The notes under the pieces: generated by a model | Database searches by the model: none | Told to the model about the DNA's origin: nothing | The model's input: only the letters and a program-made list of their open reading frames with translations | From: Streptomyces althioticus | GTDB taxonomy: Bacteria > Actinomycetota > Actinomycetes > Streptomycetales > Streptomycetaceae | Direction of reading: 5' to 3' | Assembly (NCBI GenBank): GCA_014649355.1 | Contig: BMSW01000007.1 | Coordinates: forward strand, 295,887 to 359,886 | DNA length: 64,000 nt | Program-made: the position numbers and the translations under genes | Part shown: piece by piece, positions 17,005-24,592 of the stretch | Layout: every line of letters starts with the position of its first letter | Numbering within the stretch: the first letter of the stretch is position 1

Positions 17005-17438
17005 TTGGGGCCTCCGGTGGGGGAGTTGGGGAGGGAAGCGACGGTGGCCACCGTTGATGCGTCACACCGTGGTCCAGACCAATCCGCTTGTCAATAGGTC
17101 CAGACCGGAAGGTTCGGACCGGAAACGGGGGCGCCCGCGCGCGAGTAGGGCGACGGGCGGCTGGGAAGCGTGGTCCGGAGGGTCCGGAGCGGGGCCGGCG
17201 TCAAGCCGGGTGCACCAAACCCACACGCTCGGTGCCGTATTGAGACCGGCGAGATGATCGACCTGCCCCGATTTGGCGCATTGTGAGGAGCAGGAGTTGC
17301 TGTCCGGCTGCTCAAAGGCTGTTCTCCGGTCACAGACCCGCGGATACAGTGCTGAGGTAGTCACGCAGTGAAGTCACGAGGGTGCACCGGAGTAACACCC
17401 GGTGGGCCGACGGGCATGGGGAGAACGGGGAGCCGCGC
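17005..17438. other. 434-bp divergent control region between chitinase and Tad locus
   Basis: No gene is supported. The left part holds the chitinase promoter elements (separate entry). Near the right end a weak promoter for the Tad operon can be read as TTCTCC, 17 bases, TACAGT at about 17344. GAACGGGGAG before 17439 serves as ribosome site. The middle is featureless GC-rich DNA. Confidence 0.45.
17070..17107 (-). promoter_or_regulatory. Chitinase promoter: paired TGGTCCAGACC repeats flanking TTGACA
   Basis: Two copies of a 12-bp element, TGGTCCAGACCA at 17070-17081 and AGGTCCAGACCG at 17096-17107, are spaced 26 bp apart. Between them, on the chitinase strand, lies a consensus -35 box TTGACA (17094-17089). 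This is the arrangement known from Streptomyces chitinase promoters, where the direct repeats mediate chitin induction and glucose repression. The core GGTCCAGACC also resembles the DasR dre site (GGTCTAGACC). Confidence 0.85.
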
Positions 17439-18290
17439 GTGCCAACCGCCATTGCCGTGACCGGCGCCGACATGGCGCTGCCGGCGCAGGACGAACGGAC
17501 CCTGCCCGCCGTCGTGCTGCGCGACGTCGACACCCGCCCGCTCGACGAGGTGCTGACCGAACTCCAGGCCGTCGTCGAGGCGCACGGCCATGTCGTCGTC
17601 GTGTGCTCCCCGGCCACCCCGGCCCCCGTCCTGCGGCGGCTCCACACCCTGCGCTCCCTGCTGGAGAGCGACCGGATAGCCCTGTTCCGCCCCGACCTGC
17701 CGCCGCTCGCCGTGGCCGTACTGGCCCGCCAGTTACGGCAGCTCGCCTCCTGCGACATCGGGCCCGGTGTGCTCGCCTCGGCCGGCCGGCTGCTCACCCA
17801 CTACCTGCACGCCGGGGCGCTGCTGGGCTCCGTCACCCGCCTCGACCGGGTGCCCGTCGACCTCAAGCAGCACGCCAAGTCGTGGCTGCCCGGCAGCCAG
17901 TTCGCCGTCCTCGCCCACCCTCAGCCGCAGCTCGTCCGCCTCGGCCCCGACGCCAGGCTGGACGGGCCCGAGTTCGGCACCTGGATGCTCGTCGCCCGCG
18001 GCCAGCTCCCGTCCGACTGGGTCACCGCCACCCTGGCGCCCGCCTGGCGCGTGCAGGGTCTGCACGAGGTCCCGCCGCCCGCCGAGTCGCCCGCCTGGTG
18101 GGGCACCGGCAAGCTCGTCGAGTTCTGCACCTTCCTGCCCGACCTGTCCGTGCTCTACCAACTGGTCACGTCCGTACGGCGCGGCACCTGCCACTGGTGC
18201 GGCATCGACGTCATCGGCGACCGCTGCGTGTTCTGCTCGGCCACCCCGCCCGCCCCCGAGGCCAGACCGGCCCTCACCCGACGCACCTGA
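17439..18290 (+). CDS. Uncharacterised first gene of Tad locus, C-terminal zinc ribbon; contains a TTA codon
   Basis: 283 residues from GTG 17439. No signal peptide. Residues 1-120 read as alternating strands and helices (TLPAVVLRDVDTRPLDEVLTEL ... GHVVVVCSPATPAPVLRRL) and could be a Rossmann-like domain. The C-terminus has a four-cysteine zinc ribbon, CHWCGIDVIGDRCVFC (about residues 255-270). I do not recognise the family. It precedes cpaB by 70 bp on the same strand, so it is probably part of the Tad operon. Leu99 is encoded by TTA, read only by the bldA tRNA in Streptomyces, which would make its translation development-dependent. Confidence 0.75.
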   Translation: MPTAIAVTGADMALPAQDERTLPAVVLRDVDTRPLDEVLTELQAVVEAHGHVVVVCSPATPAPVLRRLHTLRSLLESDRIALFRPDLPPLAVAVLARQLRQLASCDIGPGVLASAGRLLTHYLHAGALLGSVTRLDRVPVDLKQHAKSWLPGSQFAVLAHPQPQLVRLGPDARLDGPEFGTWMLVARGQLPSDWVTATLAPAWRVQGLHEVPPPAESPAWWGTGKLVEFCTFLPDLSVLYQLVTSVRRGTCHWCGIDVIGDRCVFCSATPPAPEARPALTRRT

Positions 18291-18360
18291 CCCGTCCGTC
18301 CACCGCACGAGCCCGCATCGTCCCGCTCGACCGCCACCCCCCAACGAGGTTGCACGGTTC

Positions 18361-19065
18361 ATGAACTCCCGTCAGCGCCGCGGCGTCATACTCCTCCTCC
18401 TGTCGGTCCTGTGCGCCCTCGGCGCGTTCGCCGGCGTGCTCTCCGTCATCAACGACGTGCGCTCCAAGGTCGGCCCCGAGGTCGCCGCCTACCGGCTGAA
18501 GACCGACATCGCGCCCTACACCACGCTCGGCGCCGACCAGTTCGAGCGGATCGAGATGCCCGAGCGCTGGCTGTCGGAGAACGCCGTCACCGACCTCGAC
18601 GACCTCCGCGGCAAGATCGCCGTCACCACCCTGCGCAAGGGCTCGCTGCTGCAGACCGACATGGTCGTGGACCGCCCCGCCCTCGGGCCGGGACAGCAGG
18701 AGGTCGCCATCATGATCGACGCGGCGACCGGCGTGGCCGGCAAGATCACCCCCGGCTCCACGGTCAACGTGTACGCCACCTTCGAGGGACGGCGCGAGGG
18801 CGACCCCGACCAGTCGAAGATCATCGTCACGGGCGCCAAGGTCCTCGACGTCGGCCGGCTCACCGCCCTCCAGCCCGACGAGGACGACCGCCGAGGCCCC
18901 GCCGACGCCGTCCCCATCACGTTCGCGCTGTCCACCCTCGACGCCCAGCGCATCACCTACGCCGAGTCGTTCGCCCAGCGGGTGCGGCTCGCGCTGGTCG
19001 GACCCGGGGGCGACACGGGCGTCCCCGAGAAGGACCGGACGTACGAACTCGCGAAGGACAAGTGA
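18361..19065 (+). CDS. cpaB: CpaB/RcpC-type Flp pilus assembly protein (SAF domain)
   Basis: 234 residues, ATG at 18361. One N-terminal membrane anchor (GVILLLLSVLCALGAFAGVL) is followed by an SAF domain (about 45-110; KTDIAPYTTLGADQFERIEMPE ... LRGKIAVTTLRKGSLLQTDM) and the RcpC/CpaB beta region (AIMIDAATGVAGKITPGSTVNVYATF). In Tad systems CpaB is a periplasmic or extracytoplasmic assembly factor. In this Gram-positive host it would sit on the outer face of the membrane. It lies nine bases before tadZ. Confidence 0.88.
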   Translation: MNSRQRRGVILLLLSVLCALGAFAGVLSVINDVRSKVGPEVAAYRLKTDIAPYTTLGADQFERIEMPERWLSENAVTDLDDLRGKIAVTTLRKGSLLQTDMVVDRPALGPGQQEVAIMIDAATGVAGKITPGSTVNVYATFEGRREGDPDQSKIIVTGAKVLDVGRLTALQPDEDDRRGPADAVPITFALSTLDAQRITYAESFAQRVRLALVGPGGDTGVPEKDRTYELAKDK

Positions 19066-19074
19066 GGGGCCCGC

Positions 19075-20328
19075 ATGTCCACCAGGATCCTCCCGGCAGT
19101 CGGTGACGCGGACGCGGTCCGGTCCCTCACCACCCTGATCGGCCAACTCCCCGACGCGGAGCCGCTGGCCCCGGTGACCGACTCCACCCAGCTCGTCGAC
19201 ACCCTCTCCCGGCTGGCCGCCGAGTCCCTGGACGAACTGCCCGAGGTGGTCGTCGTCCACGAGCGGATCGGCCCCGTCCCCGCGCTGGAACTGATCCGCG
19301 AGGTCGCCCTGCGCTTCCCCGCCGTCGGCGTCGTCCTCGTCACCTCCGACGCGAGCCCCGTCCTCTTCCAGGCCGCCATGGACCACGGCGCCCGCGGCCT
19401 GGCCGCCCTCCCGCTGAGCTACGAGGAACTCGCCAGCCGCGTCCAGGCGGCCGCCCAGTGGTCGGCCGGCGTACGGCGCCACCTCGGCGCCGGCGGCGAC
19501 CCGCTCCCCGGCGCCGGCGGCACCGTCGTCACCGTCAGCGGCGCCAAGGGCGGGGTCGGCGCCACCCTCACCGCCGTACAGCTCGCGCTCGCCGCGCAGA
19601 CCTCCGGACGCTCCACCGCCCTGGTCGACATGGACCTCCAGACCGGCGACGTCGCCTCCTACCTGGACGTCCAGTTCCGCCGGTCCGTCGTCGACCTCGC
19701 CGCGATCAACGACATCTCCCCGCGCGTCCTCGCCGACGCCGTCTTCCGCCACGACAGCGGACTCGCCCTGCTCCTCGCCCCCGCCGAGGGCGAACGCGGC
19801 GAGGAGGTCACCGACCGCGCCGCCCGCCACATCGTCGGCGCGCTGCGCTCCCGCTACGAGGTCGTCGTCGTCGACTGCGGCGCGCAACTCGGCGGCGCGG
19901 GCGCGGCGGCCGTGGAGATGGCCGACCGGGCCCTGCTGGTCACCACCCCCGACGTCATCGCCGTACGGGGCGCCAAGCGGACCGTGCGGATGTGGGACCG
20001 GCTGCAGATCCGCAAGGCGGAGGAGACCACGGTCGTCGTCAACCGGCACACCCGGTCCACGGAGATCCAGCCGCCGCTCATCGCGCGGATCACCGGCACC
20101 GCGGTCGCCGCCACCACGGTCCCCGCCCACTTCAAGGAGCTCCAGGGCGTGGTGGACGCCGGGCGCGTGCACGAACTGGAGGCGAAGAGCACCGTGAAGC
20201 AGGCGATGTGGGCGCTGGCCGGCGAACTCGGCCTGGTGCGGGCCCCGCAGGCCGGTCACAAGGGCGGCCGGCCGCGCGGCGACCGGGGCGCGGTCAGCTT
20301 CCGGCGGCGCAGGGACGGCACGGGATGA
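19075..20328 (+). CDS. cpaE: TadZ/CpaE-like ParA-family ATPase of the Flp pilus
   Basis: 417 residues. Residues 1-130 form a receiver-like domain without clear phosphorylation residues (VVVVHERIGPVPALELIRE ... VGVVLVTSDASPVLFQAAMDHGARGLAALP). From about 145 a MinD/ParA ATPase follows, with the deviant Walker A KGGVGAT (Lys158), then VDMDLQTGDVASYLD and VVVVDCGAQLG. TadZ proteins localise the pilus machine at a cell site. Its last codon overlaps the next start (ATGA). The C-terminal tail is Arg/Gly-rich. Confidence 0.9.
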   Translation: MSTRILPAVGDADAVRSLTTLIGQLPDAEPLAPVTDSTQLVDTLSRLAAESLDELPEVVVVHERIGPVPALELIREVALRFPAVGVVLVTSDASPVLFQAAMDHGARGLAALPLSYEELASRVQAAAQWSAGVRRHLGAGGDPLPGAGGTVVTVSGAKGGVGATLTAVQLALAAQTSGRSTALVDMDLQTGDVASYLDVQFRRSVVDLAAINDISPRVLADAVFRHDSGLALLLAPAEGERGEEVTDRAARHIVGALRSRYEVVVVDCGAQLGGAGAAAVEMADRALLVTTPDVIAVRGAKRTVRMWDRLQIRKAEETTVVVNRHTRSTEIQPPLIARITGTAVAATTVPAHFKELQGVVDAGRVHELEAKSTVKQAMWALAGELGLVRAPQAGHKGGRPRGDRGAVSFRRRRDGTG

Positions 20329-20729
20329 GCGGCGGCAGGCGGGCGAGGGTGACCGGGCCGCACCGCGACCGGGGGCAGGTGACCGTCGAGTTCCTCGGCA
20401 TGACCCCGACGATCCTCGTCACGCTGGTCGTGCTGTGGCAGCTCGTGCTCGTCGGCTACACCTTCACCCTCGCCGGGAACGCCGCGGACGAGGCGGCGCG
20501 GGCCGGCACCGCCGCGTCCCCCGGCGCACGGCAGGGCGCCTGCCAGGCGGCCGGCACGGACAAGCTGTCGGGCGCCTGGGGCAGCGGCGCCACCGTGACC
20601 TGCGCGACCGGCGGCGGCATGGTCACCGCGGACGTGACGGTCAGGGTGCCGATCCTCTTCCCCGGCACCCTGTCGTTCCCGTTCGACGTGACCGGTCACG
20701 CGGGCGCGGTCGAGGAGGAGACGGACTGA
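20325..20729 (+). CDS. TadE-like pseudopilin
   Basis: 134 residues, ATG 20325 overlapping the tadZ stop by four bases. A basic N-terminus is followed by the class III signal-like segment RGQVTVEFLGMTPTILVTLVVLWQLVLVGYTF, in which the Glu five residues after the Gly is typical for TadE/Flp proteins. One membrane helix, then a small exported domain with two cysteines. It should be processed by a prepilin peptidase and act as a minor pseudopilin. The peptidase gene is not in this window. Confidence 0.88.
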   Translation: MSGGRRARVTGPHRDRGQVTVEFLGMTPTILVTLVVLWQLVLVGYTFTLAGNAADEAARAGTAASPGARQGACQAAGTDKLSGAWGSGATVTCATGGGMVTADVTVRVPILFPGTLSFPFDVTGHAGAVEEETD

Positions 20730-21307
20730 TGGCGCACCGACCCGACGTGCCGTACGCATCCGAGACGCCGTACGCGTCCGAGGCGCCGTACGCGTCCGAC
20801 GTGCCGTACGCGTCCGACGTGCCGTACGCACCCGGCCGGCCGGACCGGCGCGGGGACGGCCGCCGCCGTGACTTGGGGCACGTGGCCCGTGACGGGGGGC
20901 ACGTGGCCCGTCACGGGGGGCAGGTGGCCCGTGACCGACGGGGCGTGGCGCGCGGCCGGCGGGGCGTGGCGCGTGACCGTGGGCAGGTGGCGATCGAGTA
21001 CCTGGGGTTCCTGCCGGTCCTGCTGATCGTGGCGATGGCCGCGGTACAGCTCGGCCTGATCGCCTACACCGCCCAGCAGGCCGGCACCGCCGCCCGCGCG
21101 GGCGCCCGCAGCGCCTCCCTGGACCGGGGCGCCCAGGCCGCCTGCGCGGCCGCCGTCAGCTCCTGGCTGGCCGGCGGCACCTCCTGCGGCACGTCGGGCG
21201 GCGGCGACGAGGTCACCGTCACCGCCCGGGTCGACATCCCGTCGATCGTGCCCGGCTGGGACTTCGGAGCGGCGGGGAGGAGCGCCACGATGCCCGTCGA
21301 CCACTGA
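20729..21307 (+). CDS. TadE-like pseudopilin with long repeat-containing N-terminal extension
   Basis: 192 residues. The start ATG overlaps the previous stop (TGATG). The TadE part begins at about residue 84 (DRGQVAIEYLGFLPVLLIVAMAAVQLGLIAYTAQQAG) with one membrane helix and a small exported domain. In front lies an unusual hydrophilic region of two repeats: five units of about six residues built on PYASx (residues 7-36), and six units of seven residues built on GxVARDx (residues 50-88). The last unit is the DRGQVA of the pseudopilin motif itself. The region must remain cytoplasmic and would be cut off if the signal is processed. No shorter start with a ribosome site is visible. Confidence 0.82.
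   Translation: MAHRPDVPYASETPYASEAPYASDVPYASDVPYAPGRPDRRGDGRRRDLGHVARDGGHVARHGGQVARDRRGVARGRRGVARDRGQVAIEYLGFLPVLLIVAMAAVQLGLIAYTAQQAGTAARAGARSASLDRGAQAACAAAVSSWLAGGTSCGTSGGGDEVTVTARVDIPSIVPGWDFGAAGRSATMPVDH
20747..20992 (+). repeat. Two coding tandem repeat arrays (18-bp and 21-bp units)
   Basis: 20747-20833 contains five imperfect 18-bp units encoding (V/T/A)PYAS(E/D). 20876-20992 contains six imperfect 21-bp units encoding G(H/Q)VARDG or RGVARDR. Both unit lengths keep the reading frame, so copy number could vary without breaking the gene. Confidence 0.85.
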
Positions 21308-21373
21308 CCCCACCACCACCGGAGCGCCCGACGAACCAGGACCGGGACGAGGACGACGAGGAGCGAGCCACTC

Positions 21374-22711
21374 ATGAGCCTGCGGGCACGCATCAACTCC
21401 CCCGAGGAGAGGACCGGGCGGGGCGAGGACGGCCACCTCGTCGCGTCCTTCCGCGCCAAGCTCCTGGAGGAGATCGACCTCGCGGAGATGAGCGCGCTGT
21501 CCCCGGCCGAGCGCCGGGCCCGGCTGGAGCGCGTCCTCGGCCACATCATCAGCCGTGAGGGTCCCGTCCTGTCGACGGTCGAACGCTCCCAGCTGATCCG
21601 CCGCGTCGTCGACGAGGCCCTCGGCCTCGGCATCCTCGAACCACTGCTGGAGGACCCCTCCGTCACCGAGATCATGGTGAACGGCCCGGACGCCGTCTTC
21701 GTCGAGCGGGGCGGCCGGGTCGAGCAGCTGCCGCTGCGGTTCGCCTCCCACGACCAGCTGATGCAGACCATCGAGCGCATCGTCTCCACCGTGAACCGCC
21801 GCGTCGACGAGTCCAACCCCATGGTCGACGCCCGGCTGCCGTCCGGGGAGCGCGTCAACGTCATCATCCCGCCGCTGTCCCTGACCGGCGCGGTCCTCAC
21901 GATCCGCCGCTTCCCCCGCTCCTTCACCCTCCAGGAGCTGATCGGCCTCGGCTCGCTCGACGAGCCCATGCTGTACCTGCTGGCCGGACTGGTGCAGGCC
22001 CGCTTCAACATCATCGTCTCCGGCGCCACCGGCACCGGTAAGACGACCCTCCTCAACGCGCTGTCCGGGCTGATCCCCGAGGGCGAACGCATCATCACCA
22101 TCGAGGACTCCGCCGAGCTTCAGCTCCAGCAGCCGCACGTCATCCGCCTGGAGTCCCGCCCGCCGAACGTCGAGGGCAAGGGCCGCGTCACCATCCGCGA
22201 CCTGGTCCGCAACTCCCTCCGGATGCGCCCCGACCGCATCGTCGTCGGCGAGGTCCGCGGCGGCGAGTCCCTGGACATGCTCCAGGCGATGTCCACCGGC
22301 CACGACGGCTCCCTCGCCACCGTCCACGCCAACAGCGCCGAGGACGCCCTCACCCGGCTGCAGACCCTCGCCTCCATGTCCGACGTGGAGATCCCCTTCG
22401 TCGCCCTGCACGACCAGATCAACAGCGCCGTCGACGTGATCGTCCAGCTCACCCGGTTCGCCGACGGCGCCCGCCGCATCACCGAGATCGCCCTGCTGGA
22501 GAGCCACGGCGGGGAGCAGTACCGGCTGGCCACGGTCGCCCGCTTCGACGCGCTGCCCATGACCCACGACGGCCGCGTCCACGGCTCCTTCGTCCACCAC
22601 CCCCTGCCCCGGCGGACCGCCGACCGCCTGTACATGGCGGGCCAGCCCGTCCCGCAGGCGTTCGGCATCGCCCACTCCGCCGACCAGCTCGCCACCCGAG
22701 AAGCCAGGTAG
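21374..22711 (+). CDS. cpaF: CpaF/TadA-type secretion ATPase of the Flp pilus
   Basis: 445 residues, ATG at 21374. It is the hexameric GspE/VirB11-like ATPase that powers pilus assembly. The N-terminal domain (about 1-130) contains EPLLEDPSVTEIMVNGPDAVFVERGG. The core has Walker A GATGTGKTT (residues 217-225), the Asp box ITIEDSAEL, Walker B RPDRIVVGEVRGGE and the His box STGHDGSLATVHANS. It is cytoplasmic and works with TadB/TadC encoded next. The spacing of 66 bp from the TadE gene suggests the same operon. Confidence 0.95.
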   Translation: MSLRARINSPEERTGRGEDGHLVASFRAKLLEEIDLAEMSALSPAERRARLERVLGHIISREGPVLSTVERSQLIRRVVDEALGLGILEPLLEDPSVTEIMVNGPDAVFVERGGRVEQLPLRFASHDQLMQTIERIVSTVNRRVDESNPMVDARLPSGERVNVIIPPLSLTGAVLTIRRFPRSFTLQELIGLGSLDEPMLYLLAGLVQARFNIIVSGATGTGKTTLLNALSGLIPEGERIITIEDSAELQLQQPHVIRLESRPPNVEGKGRVTIRDLVRNSLRMRPDRIVVGEVRGGESLDMLQAMSTGHDGSLATVHANSAEDALTRLQTLASMSDVEIPFVALHDQINSAVDVIVQLTRFADGARRITEIALLESHGGEQYRLATVARFDALPMTHDGRVHGSFVHHPLPRRTADRLYMAGQPVPQAFGIAHSADQLATREAR

Positions 22712-22722
22712 GTACCGCCCCC

Positions 22723-23667
22723 ATGGAGCTGCAGACCCTGATCACGCTGACCACCGGCGTCACCCTGCTGACCTGCGTCCTCGCGGTCGCCGGCGTGCAC
22801 GTCCACGCGGCCGGACGGGCGCAGCGGCAGGCACTGGTGGACCGGCTGTCGGCCACCGGTGAGCTTCCGTCCGGCGGCCGCCGGCGCCGCTTCCCCACGC
22901 TGGAGCGCCGGCTGCGCCGCACCCGCCTCGGCCGCAAGCTGGAGCTGCGTCTGCTCGCCACCGGACTGGACGTCACACCGGGCGAGTTCTTCGTGGCGAT
23001 GCTCGTCACCGTCGCCGGACTGTGGATGGCCGGGCAGGCCGCCCTCGCACCCTTCTTCGGCCCGATCGCGGGACTGCTCGGGGTGTGGGCGGCCGTGCAG
23101 TTCCTCGACTGGCAGCGGCAGAAGCGCATCGAGCGGTTCATCAACCAGCTTCCCGAGCTGGCCCGCATCCTCGCCAACGCCACCCAGGCGGGCCTCGCCC
23201 TGCGCACCGCCATCGGCATCGCCGCGGAGGAGCTGGAGGCCCCGGCCGGCGAGGAACTCGCCAAGGTGGCCAACCAACTGGCGATGGGCGCCTCCATGGA
23301 GGACGCCCTCGGTGAACTCTCCGACCGGCTCCCCTCCCGGGAGCTCGTCGTCCTCGTCACCACGCTGGTGCTGGCCAACCGGGCGGGCGGCCAGGTGGTG
23401 AGCGCCCTGCGCAACCTCACCGAGACGCTGGAGGAACGCAAGGAGACCCGGCGCGAGGTCCGCACCCAGCTCTCCCAGGTCAGCATGACCTCGTACGCCG
23501 TGCCGGTGCTCGGCGTCGGCTCGCTGTTCCTGATGAACGGGGTGAAGGACGGCGCCCTGGAGCGCATGACCGGATCGACGGCCGGGCAGATCGCGGTCCT
23601 CGTCGCCTTCGGCCTCTACGCCGTCGGCTTCCTCCTCATCCGCCGCCTGTCCCGCATCGACGTCTGA
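22723..23667 (+). CDS. tadB: TadB-like type II secretion system F family protein
   Basis: 314 residues, 11 bp after cpaF. Membrane segments at about 3-25, 90-130 and 270-310, with the cytoplasmic T2SSF domain between (RFINQLPELARILANATQAGLALRTAIGIAAEEL ... LGELSDRLPSRELVVLVTTLVLANRAGGQVVSAL). TadB is one of two platform proteins in the membrane on which CpaF acts. Confidence 0.93.
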   Translation: MELQTLITLTTGVTLLTCVLAVAGVHVHAAGRAQRQALVDRLSATGELPSGGRRRRFPTLERRLRRTRLGRKLELRLLATGLDVTPGEFFVAMLVTVAGLWMAGQAALAPFFGPIAGLLGVWAAVQFLDWQRQKRIERFINQLPELARILANATQAGLALRTAIGIAAEELEAPAGEELAKVANQLAMGASMEDALGELSDRLPSRELVVLVTTLVLANRAGGQVVSALRNLTETLEERKETRREVRTQLSQVSMTSYAVPVLGVGSLFLMNGVKDGALERMTGSTAGQIAVLVAFGLYAVGFLLIRRLSRIDV

Positions 23668-23688
23668 GCCGGGAAAGGGGACGACGAC

Positions 23689-24576
23689 ATGGCACTCCTG
23701 CTCGCCGCGCTCATGGCCCTCGCCGTGTGCGGCATCTTCGCCGGCATCCGCATGTACCGGGCGGAGGCGAAACTCCCCGGCGACCTGATGCTCGCCCTGG
23801 AGGTCGGCTCCACCCGCACCGGCGCGGTCGACTCCCTCATCGACCGCATGGGCATGCGCTACGCCCCCGCCGTGATGCGCCTCATGGGACCGAAGCAGGT
23901 CGCCAGGTACCGGCGCAAGATCGACCTGGCGGGCAACCCCGGCGGCCTCACCATCCACCGTTACGCCGCCCGCCGTGCCGTCTACGGCGCCCTCGGCGGC
24001 GTCGGCTGCCTGGTGTTCCTGATGCGCGGCCAGCTGTTCGTGGCGCTGCTGCTGCTCGCGTTCGGCGCGTTCTGGACCGAGGTCGGCATCTGGTCGGCGA
24101 TCCGTGTCCGCAAGGACGTCATCGAGCGGACCCTGCCCGACTTCCTCGATGTCCTCGCCGTCGTGGTCAGCGCGGGACTCGGCTTCCGGCAGGCCCTGGA
24201 ACGCGTCTCCTCCCAGTACGAGGGTCCCTGGGCGGACGAACTGCGCATCACCCTGCGCCAGATGGACCTCGGCATGAGCCGTCGGCAGGCCTTCGCCGAA
24301 CTGCGCCGCCGCAACGACTCGGAGCAGGTCGCCATGTTCGTCACCGCCCTCCAGCAGGGTGAGGAGCTGGGCGCGCCCATCGTCGACACACTGGTGGCGC
24401 TCGCCAAGGACATGCGCCGCACGGACGCGCAGAACGCCCGCCGCAAGGCGGCCCGCGCGGTCCCCAAGGCCACCTTGATGATCACCACGTTCATGGTCCC
24501 GGCCACGATGATCCTCCTCGGCGCCGGCCTGATCCTCGGCTCCGGCACCGACTTCGGCTCGCTCACGGGCGAGTGA
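23689..24576 (+). CDS. tadC: TadC-like type II secretion system F family protein
   Basis: 295 residues, 21 bp after tadB. It has the second platform-protein T2SSF domain (LPDFLDVLAVVVSAGLGFRQALERVSSQYEGPWADEL ... MFVTALQQGEELGAPIVDTLVALAKDMR), with membrane helices at the N-terminus, about 95-130 and the C-terminus. It forms the inner platform of the Flp machine with TadB. Confidence 0.93.
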   Translation: MALLLAALMALAVCGIFAGIRMYRAEAKLPGDLMLALEVGSTRTGAVDSLIDRMGMRYAPAVMRLMGPKQVARYRRKIDLAGNPGGLTIHRYAARRAVYGALGGVGCLVFLMRGQLFVALLLLAFGAFWTEVGIWSAIRVRKDVIERTLPDFLDVLAVVVSAGLGFRQALERVSSQYEGPWADELRITLRQMDLGMSRRQAFAELRRRNDSEQVAMFVTALQQGEELGAPIVDTLVALAKDMRRTDAQNARRKAARAVPKATLMITTFMVPATMILLGAGLILGSGTDFGSLTGE

Positions 24577-24592
24577 CGGGAGGCGCAGTGCG

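Noticed and set aside
18274..20259. Very long antisense open frames over the Tad genes and elsewhere
   Set aside because: Typical of GC-rich DNA: composition is Gly/Val/Asp-rich and no domain is seen, while the opposite strand encodes clear families.
20747..20992. Possible CRISPR-like array
   Set aside because: The units are contiguous and in frame without spacers; they are coding tandem repeats.
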